Below, piece by piece: positions 58,646 through 64,000 of a DNA stretch of 64,000 nucleotides. Where the stretch lies: the NCBI RefSeq assembly GCF_022919135.1, contig NZ_CP095049.1, positions 496,001 through 560,000 of the forward strand, given 5' to 3'. This DNA is from Hymenobacter cellulosivorans (GTDB lineage: Bacteria; Bacteroidota; Bacteroidia; Cytophagales; Hymenobacteraceae). A program made the translations under genes and the position numbers. The notes under the pieces were generated by a model. It was not told where the DNA came from, ran no database searches, and worked only from the letters and a program-made list of their open reading frames with translations. Numbering within the stretch: the stretch's first letter is position 1; the number at the start of each line of letters is the position of its first letter.

Positions 58646-61573
58646 TTATTGCACAAAAAGCTTTTGAGTGAGCACGCCGTTTAGGCTGCGCACCTGCACC
58701 GAGTAAATACCCGGTGCTAGACCCGAGAGTGCTACGGTGCCGCGCACTTCTTTGCCGGTCACGGCCAGTGGCTGCTGGCGCACGATCTGGCCCACGACAT
58801 TGAGCAGCACCAGCTCGGCGCTACTGCCGGGCACACCGCTGGCTACCACCGTCACGGCCGCCGAGTTGCTGGCTGGGTTAGGATAAAGCTGCAGCTCGCC
58901 TTTCCAGCTCGTTGCCTTCTGGCTGCCGAGTACCGCGCCTTGGTGCAGGTGCAGCACGAAGCGGGTCGTGCTCAGGCCCTGGCTTAGGTTGACGGCGTAG
59001 CTGCCCTGGCGCAGGTCGTGCCACGTATTGCTGAGCTTATCTTCCAGCCACACCGGCTCACCGGTGGGCAGGTTTAGCAGCTGCGCGGCCGAGAAGACAT
59101 AGCTACCCGCCTCCGGCGCATTGACGCCCAACTGCAAGCTGCGCGCACCGGTGCCGGCGGGCAAGCCCTGAATGGCCACCGCCTGCGTGCCCACGACCTG
59201 ATACAGGCTCGGCTGCGTGCCGCCGTTGAGCTGCACCTTCACCGCATCGAAAGCCCCGTCAAAGCCCGCCGTGGCTCCGGCCTGCTCATAGACATAGAAT
59301 TCATCCTGGCTGGCGGCCGACGTCGTGCTGCCGGCCCGCTGCAGCAGCAGCTGCACCAGCGGGCGGGTTTCCGGGCGGGCCGGGCGGGCATAGCCCGGGT
59401 TGGTGTAGCTCGTGTCCCGGGCCGCATTGGTGAAGGTCGCACTGCCAACCGCGCCCACGCTGTTGACGCGCACGAAGAAGGCCTGGCCCTGGGCCAGCAC
59501 ACTGCGGCCGATGCCGTTGACGTAGGCCGTGTAGCCGCCCGCGTACGGCCCCGTGGCCCGGTACACATACGCGGCCGCCTCCAGGTTGCTCGTGCTCACC
59601 CGGCTCCAGTCCACCGGGCTCGGGTAAGGATTGCCCAGCAGCTGCCAGCCCGCCTCGGCTCCGCTGCCGCGACTCAGCCCCTGGACCGATACGGTGCCCG
59701 TGGTCAGCGTCGGGCCGGTGAGCGCGAGCGTGGTGCCGGCCTGCTGCTGGATCGTCAGGCCCTGGCCCGGGGGCAACAGCGCCGAAGCCGCCGCGGGCGA
59801 CATCCAGCCCGTGCCAAAGTCGGTGCTGACCCGGCTCTGCGCGTAGGCAAACACGGTGGGGAAGGGCGTGACCAGGCTGGGCTCAGCGGCTAAGTTGTAG
59901 GCCGCGTTCACCACCAGCGGCACGGCCCCGCTGCCGCTGACCGTCAGGTCCGCCACGCGGGCCCCGCTCAAGGCCGGGCTGAAGTGGCGGTAGCCGGCCC
60001 CGGCGTAGTCGGTGGCCTCGATGTAGCGCTGCACTGTGGCCGGGCCCGTGACCACGCCGCCGCGGTTGACGACCAGAGCGGTGCCCGTGCTGGAGGAGGC
60101 CAGCACCAAGGACTGGCCCGTGGTGGTCAGGTTGCCCTGCAGCGTGAGCTGGCGCTGCACCGTTACCGGGCCGGCCAGCGTGGCCCCGGCCGGGCCCACG
60201 CGCAGGGTCGTCAGCGTGGTGGGGGCCGTGCCGCCCAGCACCTGGGCCGTGGCACCGGTGAAGGCCAGCGTGCCCGAGCCCGTGGCCGAGAAGCTGCCGT
60301 TATTGATCAGGTTACCCGTCAGGCTGAGCGTGCCCCCGTCGGCCAGCGTGAGCTGGGCGCCGCTGGCGACGGTGACCGTGTGGGCCGTAGGCGCAGTAGT
60401 GCTGATGTTCGGGTAGCGCGACAGGCCGGCCGGGATGGTCACGTCGTCCGTGGCCGTGGGCGCCACCCCGCCCGACCAGTTTCCGGCATCGGTCCACGAA
60501 GTTGATGCGGCCCCCGTCCAGGTGATGCCCGGTACGGTTATCGTGGCCTTGTAAGTAAAATTATCTGAGGTCAGCACGTAAATATCATTGCCGTGCGTGA
60601 CCAATGCCGGATACGCGGCCGCCGTTGGCAACGAGGGCCCGGTGCTCCAGCTGTCAGTAGTCGGGTTGTAGATATATACGCTCCCAGTAGGATCGGAAGA
60701 TCTGTCACCTCCCCCAATCACATACAGGTTGCCATCGGGGCCGAGGATGGCCGAGGCTTCTAGTCTACCTGTTGGCAGCGGAGCGGCCGTCGTCCACGTC
60801 TTCGTGGCCGTGTTATACACGGCATGCCTGGTTCTGGCAAGGAGGAAAAAGTATCGCTTCGTCGTTGCTACGCCACCGCCGAAAGCATGTAGCAGGCCAT
60901 TGGCATCGAACACATAACTAGTAGAAAGCGCGTCACGGTCGCGCGGGTCGCCAAGTCGGGGAGGCAAAGGCACATCATCATAGCGCCAGGTATTGGTACC
61001 CAAATCCAGAACGTCAAAGGTTCCTAATTCGGGAGTATTGACATATAGTTTTCCGTCCGGAGTAAGCCACTCACGTAGATAAGGATGTGCTTCTTTATAA
61101 GGGGGCAAGGAACGTAAGGAGCTCGTAGCCCAGGCGTTGGTTGCCGGGTTATACACCAGCGACGTACTGGGCTCCGGCCTTATAATGTCTAATACTGCCC
61201 CTCCAACGCTGTGAATGAGGCCATCCTTGGCAAAGCCTCCGAGATCCGCCAACCGAAAGGGCATCTCAGCGCCCAGGCTCCAGGTGTTGGTGGCAATATC
61301 ATACACCTGCATCCGCTTGGTTATGCCAACGGTTGGTGTGAAGCCCCCGAAGACATAGATTTTGCCATTGAGCTGCACTACGCCCCCATAATACTGCTGC
61401 GTGGGCATTTTAGCTACTTCAGTCCAGGCGCTGAGCGCCGAGGTGCGGGCAGCCGTGACTGGGCCCGAACCGATGGTGTTGGCCGGCAGCGTGACGCGCT
61501 GCTGAGCTTGAGCCGGCGCACGCAGGCTGCCGGCTACCACGGCCAGGGCCGCAGCGGGTAAGAATAGACGCAT
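58646..61573 (-). CDS. T9SS-secreted Kelch-repeat protein (975 aa)
   Basis: Signal peptide MRLFLPAAALAVVAGSLRAPAQAQ, start at 61573. Residues about 45-355 carry Kelch-type propeller repeats (GKIYVFGGFTPTVG, GLIHSVGGAV, GLLHAFGGGVA, GNLYVIGGGDR). A segment like that in the giant adhesin follows: WTGAASTSWTDAGNWSGGV and a beta-helix-like stretch, then the LLGNPYPSPVDW region. The tail (LYPNPASNSAAVTVVAS ... LAPGIYSVQVRS) is a T9SS sorting domain. Its last 515 bp are almost identical to the gene at the right end of the window. Confidence 0.9.
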   Translation of the reverse strand: MRLFLPAAALAVVAGSLRAPAQAQQRVTLPANTIGSGPVTAARTSALSAWTEVAKMPTQQYYGGVVQLNGKIYVFGGFTPTVGITKRMQVYDIATNTWSLGAEMPFRLADLGGFAKDGLIHSVGGAVLDIIRPEPSTSLVYNPATNAWATSSLRSLPPYKEAHPYLREWLTPDGKLYVNTPELGTFDVLDLGTNTWRYDDVPLPPRLGDPRDRDALSTSYVFDANGLLHAFGGGVATTKRYFFLLARTRHAVYNTATKTWTTAAPLPTGRLEASAILGPDGNLYVIGGGDRSSDPTGSVYIYNPTTDSWSTGPSLPTAAAYPALVTHGNDIYVLTSDNFTYKATITVPGITWTGAASTSWTDAGNWSGGVAPTATDDVTIPAGLSRYPNISTTAPTAHTVTVASGAQLTLADGGTLSLTGNLINNGSFSATGSGTLAFTGATAQVLGGTAPTTLTTLRVGPAGATLAGPVTVQRQLTLQGNLTTTGQSLVLASSSTGTALVVNRGGVVTGPATVQRYIEATDYAGAGYRHFSPALSGARVADLTVSGSGAVPLVVNAAYNLAAEPSLVTPFPTVFAYAQSRVSTDFGTGWMSPAAASALLPPGQGLTIQQQAGTTLALTGPTLTTGTVSVQGLSRGSGAEAGWQLLGNPYPSPVDWSRVSTSNLEAAAYVYRATGPYAGGYTAYVNGIGRSVLAQGQAFFVRVNSVGAVGSATFTNAARDTSYTNPGYARPARPETRPLVQLLLQRAGSTTSAASQDEFYVYEQAGATAGFDGAFDAVKVQLNGGTQPSLYQVVGTQAVAIQGLPAGTGARSLQLGVNAPEAGSYVFSAAQLLNLPTGEPVWLEDKLSNTWHDLRQGSYAVNLSQGLSTTRFVLHLHQGAVLGSQKATSWKGELQLYPNPASNSAAVTVVASGVPGSSAELVLLNVVGQIVRQQPLAVTGKEVRGTVALSGLAPGIYSVQVRSLNGVLTQKLFVQ
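58668..59182 (-). repeat. Near-identical 515-bp T9SS tail, copy 1
   Basis: This stretch matches 63486-64000 with only six single-base differences in 515 bp by eye, in the same orientation. One change alters the protein (Thr to Ala in NLPTGEP/NLPAGEP). The match may continue past the window edge in the other copy. Confidence 0.9.
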
Positions 61574-61829
61574 GAAATGAAGAGTAAAAAGTGTTGAAAT
61601 AGGCAAAACGCGGGATGCGCGGTACAGAAGTAGGTAAGGGTAACGGAGGCCGTAAAGATAGAGAAAGTAACAAATGTTTCTCTACAAAGTCCTATTAAGA
61701 ATGAATTATATATTTTAATCCACCTTTGCGGACGGCCCGCTGCCCTGGTACGCGAAACAGCCCTATGATTGTTGCGGCCGTAGTATAGTTGCACCCGCTT
61801 GCTCACTTGCCACATTAACCTTGCTTGCA

Positions 61830-63326
61830 ATGCCCAATTCTCCGGAAAACACGCCCCTCTCCAGCCTCTACTCTTCTTCGCTCAGCCTCGTCACTGACCT
61901 CTACCAGCTCACGATGAGCTACGGCTACTGGAAACAGGGTCTGCAAGACCGGGAAGCCGTATTTCACCTCTATTTCCGCCGTCCGCCCTTCGGTGGCGGC
62001 TACGCCGTGTGCGCCGGCCTGGCCTACGCCACCGACTGGCTCCAGAACCTGCGCTTTTCGGCCGAAGACCTTACCTACCTAGCCAGCCTGCGCGGCTCCA
62101 AAGGCGCGGCCCTATTCCCGCCGGAGTTTCTGGATTACCTGCGCGACCTACGCTTTACCTGCGACGTGGATGCCATTGCCGAGGGCACCGTGGTATTCGC
62201 CAACGAGCCCCTGATGCGCATCAAGGGCCCACTGCTGCAAGTCCAATTGCTGGAAACGGCCCTGCTCACCCTCGTCAACTTCCAGACCCTGATTGCCACC
62301 AAGGCGGCCCGCATTCGGGAAGTGGCCGGCGACGACCAGGTGCTGGAGTTCGGCCTGCGCCGGGCCCAGGGCTTCGACGGCGGCCTCGGGGCCAGCCGGG
62401 CGGCCTACCTGGGCGGCGTCGATGGCACATCCAACGTGCTGGCCGGGCGGCGCTTCGGGATTCCGGTGCGCGGCACCCACGCCCACAGCTGGGTCATGTC
62501 GTTTGAGGAAGAAGAACAGGCCTTTGAAGTTTACGCCGAGGCTTTTCCCGATGACTCCGTGTTCTTGGTCGATACCTACGACACGCTGGAAGGTGTGCGG
62601 CGGGCCATCAGCGTGGCGCGACGCCTGCGCGCCAAGGGCCACGAGCTGGGCGGTATCCGCCTCGACTCCGGTGACCTGGCCTACCTCAGCCGCGAAGCCC
62701 GGGCCTTGCTCAACGAGGCCGGCTTCCCCAAAACGCGCATTGTAGCCAGCAACGACCTCGACGAAAACCTCATTGTCAGCCTCAAGCAGCAGGGCGCCCA
62801 GATTGACACCTGGGGCATCGGCACTAAGCTCGTAACGGCCTACGACCAGCCGGCCCTAGGCGGGGTATACAAGCTGGCCGCCCTGCGCAAAGCCGACGAT
62901 TCGGGCTGGGAATACACAGTCAAAATTTCGGAGCAGCTGGCCAAAACCAGCATTCCGGGCATTTTGCAGGTGCGGCGCTACGAAACCGAGAAGGGTCAGC
63001 CTCGGGCCGACATGCTCTACAACACGGCCGAGCCCCTGCCCGCCGACCTGACCATCGTGGACCCTGTGGACCCAACGCGCCGCCGGCCCATTCGCAGCAC
63101 CCAGTTTCGGGAGCTGCTGGAGCCTGTGTTCCGCCAGGGCCAGTTGGTGGCCGAGCTGCCCACCCTACAGCAAAGCCGCGAAAAAGCTCAGCGCGAAGTT
63201 GCCAGCCTGGACCCCAGCATCCGCCGCTTCCTCAACCCGCACGTGTACCCCGTGGGTTTGGAAGAAAGCCTGAATACCTTCCGGACCAACCTGATTCTGG
63301 AAAAACGGCCGCAACGCCCGGCGTAA
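61830..63326 (+). CDS. pncB: Nicotinate phosphoribosyltransferase
   Basis: A 498-residue enzyme of NAD salvage. It joins nicotinate to PRPP to give nicotinate mononucleotide, in the cytoplasm. ATG 61830 (MPNSPENTPLSSLYSSSLSL) is preferred to a TTG 9 bp upstream. The family motifs are present: LVTDLYQLTMSYGYW, FHLYFRRPPFGGGYAVCAGL, EFGLRRAQGFDGGLGASRAAYLGG, GTHAHSWVMSF, GIRLDSGDLAYLS, ASNDLDE and TWGIGTKLVTA. The length fits the longer NAPRTase form (PncB2-like) common in Bacteroidota. A long perfect hairpin follows the stop. Confidence 0.95.
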   Translation: MPNSPENTPLSSLYSSSLSLVTDLYQLTMSYGYWKQGLQDREAVFHLYFRRPPFGGGYAVCAGLAYATDWLQNLRFSAEDLTYLASLRGSKGAALFPPEFLDYLRDLRFTCDVDAIAEGTVVFANEPLMRIKGPLLQVQLLETALLTLVNFQTLIATKAARIREVAGDDQVLEFGLRRAQGFDGGLGASRAAYLGGVDGTSNVLAGRRFGIPVRGTHAHSWVMSFEEEEQAFEVYAEAFPDDSVFLVDTYDTLEGVRRAISVARRLRAKGHELGGIRLDSGDLAYLSREARALLNEAGFPKTRIVASNDLDENLIVSLKQQGAQIDTWGIGTKLVTAYDQPALGGVYKLAALRKADDSGWEYTVKISEQLAKTSIPGILQVRRYETEKGQPRADMLYNTAEPLPADLTIVDPVDPTRRRPIRSTQFRELLEPVFRQGQLVAELPTLQQSREKAQREVASLDPSIRRFLNPHVYPVGLEESLNTFRTNLILEKRPQRPA

Positions 63327-63352
63327 ACCTAAAAACAAGAGTTGGTAGCAGC

Positions 63353-63403
63353 TTTACACAAAGAGAGGAAATGGCTTTTAGCCATTTCCTCTCTTTGTGT
63401 AAA
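63353..63403. terminator. 24-bp perfect hairpin after nicotinate phosphoribosyltransferase
   Basis: Two 24-bp arms (63353-63376 and 63380-63403), fully complementary, with a TTT loop. The stem is not GC-rich and lacks a strong T run, so it is an unusual terminator; it lies between two convergent genes. Confidence 0.65.
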
Positions 63404-63463
63404 ATCCTGAATACAGCACGAACAGCCAGAGCGGCAAGCGCCATTGCCCAGCCGATGCCGCGG

Positions 63464-64000
63464 TTACTGCAGCGCGAGCTGATGGGTGAGCACGCCGTTT
63501 AGGCTGCGCACCTGCACCGAGTAAATACCCGGTGCCAGACCCGAGAGTGCTACGGTGCCGCGCACTTCTTTGCCGGTCACGGCCAGTGGCTGCTGGCGCA
63601 CGATCTGGCCCACGACATTGAGCAGTACCAGCTCGGCGCTACTGCCGGGCACACCGCTGGCTACCACCGTCACGGCCGCCGAGTTGCTGGCCGGGTTAGG
63701 ATAAAGCTGCAGCTCACCTTTCCAGCTCGTTGCCTTCTGGCTGCCGAGTACCGCGCCTTGGTGCAGGTGCAGCACGAAGCGGGTCGTGCTCAGGCCCTGG
63801 CTTAGGTTGACGGCGTAGCTGCCCTGGCGCAGGTCGTGCCACGTATTGCTGAGCTTATCTTCCAGCCACACCGGCTCACCGGCGGGCAGGTTTAGCAGCT
63901 GCGCGGCCGAGAAGACATAGCTACCCGCCTCCGGCGCATTGACGCCCAGCTGCAAGCTGCGCGCACCGGTGCCGGCGGGCAAGCCCTGAATGGCCACCGC
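63464..64000 (-). CDS. T9SS-sorted protein, C-terminal end (partial)
   Basis: The frame is open through the right edge of the window, so only the last ~178 residues are seen. The visible part is the end of a secreted protein with a T9SS type A tail (LYPNPASNSAAVTVVAS ... LAPGIYSVQVRS) and differs from the Kelch protein at 58646 in only one internal residue and in the final few residues (LTHQLALQ instead of LTQKLFVQ). What precedes it is unknown. It is convergent with the pncB gene. Confidence 0.9.
   Translation of the reverse strand, partial: AVAIQGLPAGTGARSLQLGVNAPEAGSYVFSAAQLLNLPAGEPVWLEDKLSNTWHDLRQGSYAVNLSQGLSTTRFVLHLHQGAVLGSQKATSWKGELQLYPNPASNSAAVTVVASGVPGSSAELVLLNVVGQIVRQQPLAVTGKEVRGTVALSGLAPGIYSVQVRSLNGVLTHQLALQ
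63486..64000 (-). repeat. Near-identical 515-bp T9SS tail, copy 2
   Basis: Partner of 58668-59182, 4818 bp away in the same orientation. It is truncated by the window edge, so the full length of the repeat is not known. Confidence 0.9.

Overview
The window looks like chromosomal DNA of a high-GC Bacteroidota bacterium of the Cytophagales, most likely Hymenobacter or a close relative. Four points support this. Several long secreted proteins end in type IX secretion (T9SS) sorting tails of the 'LYPNP...GxYxL' kind. The clear promoters fit the Bacteroidota TAnnTTTG -7 box. Shine-Dalgarno sequences are weak. The family set (LytS/LytT pair, membrane MutS-like ATPase, DUF2652, HD-PycTM, microcystin-dependent-type tail-collar proteins, PID-CTERM) is typical of this group. 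The genus is an inference, since no rRNA gene is present.

Layout. 1-2.4 kb: the end of murF, a helical hypothetical, a very GC-rich XRE-type regulator preceded by a striking palindrome doublet, and a hypothetical. 2.5-12 kb: a LytT/LytS two-component operon, a secreted alpha/beta hydrolase, a membrane MutS-like ATPase, a frameshifted hypothetical, a large hypothetical, and a small polysaccharide pair (rfbC and a GT4 glycosyltransferase). 12-17.5 kb: a cytochrome c lipoprotein, hflX and two tandem T9SS M43 metalloproteases. 17.7-28.4 kb: a stretch rich in phosphate chemistry (SixA-like phosphatase, ppk1, a DUF6268 outer-membrane protein, a giant metallophosphoesterase/beta-barrel fusion, an HD phosphohydrolase fused to a Pycsar-effector-type membrane domain, a class III cyclase-like DUF2652 protein). 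28.5-39.4 kb: tRNA-Arg(CCT), an ECF sigma factor, two tail-collar proteins and a 2667-residue T9SS adhesin. 39.5-46.9 kb: two divergent NarL-type regulators with almost identical DNA-binding ends, cyanophycinase, a FAD/Rieske oxidoreductase, a STAS-like protein, a DUF1345 protein and a T9SS BNR-type protein. 47-58.1 kb: a minus-strand export module of histidine kinase, sigma-54 response regulator, two MacB-type permeases, an ECF sigma factor, an ABC ATPase, TolC and HlyD. 58.4-64 kb: a PID-CTERM micro-protein, a Kelch T9SS protein, nicotinate phosphoribosyltransferase, and the 3' end of another T9SS protein whose tail is a near copy of the Kelch protein's.

The most coherent system is the 47-58 kb export module. 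The HlyD-TolC operon and the ABC operon each carry a sigma-54-like -24/-12 element and, further upstream, the same pair of palindromes (GTCC-N6-GGAC then GTTC-N6-GGAA, start to start exactly 19 bp). This points to joint control by the NtrC-family regulator encoded in the cluster. Three other items deserve attention: a TGGGTGTAA/TTACACCCA palindrome doublet with a fixed 55-bp period at two loci 48 kb apart; the convergent HD-PycTM and cyclase-like genes; and several signs of recent sequence exchange or decay (response-regulator tails, T9SS tails, a frameshift in a G run, a collapsed secreted-protein remnant).
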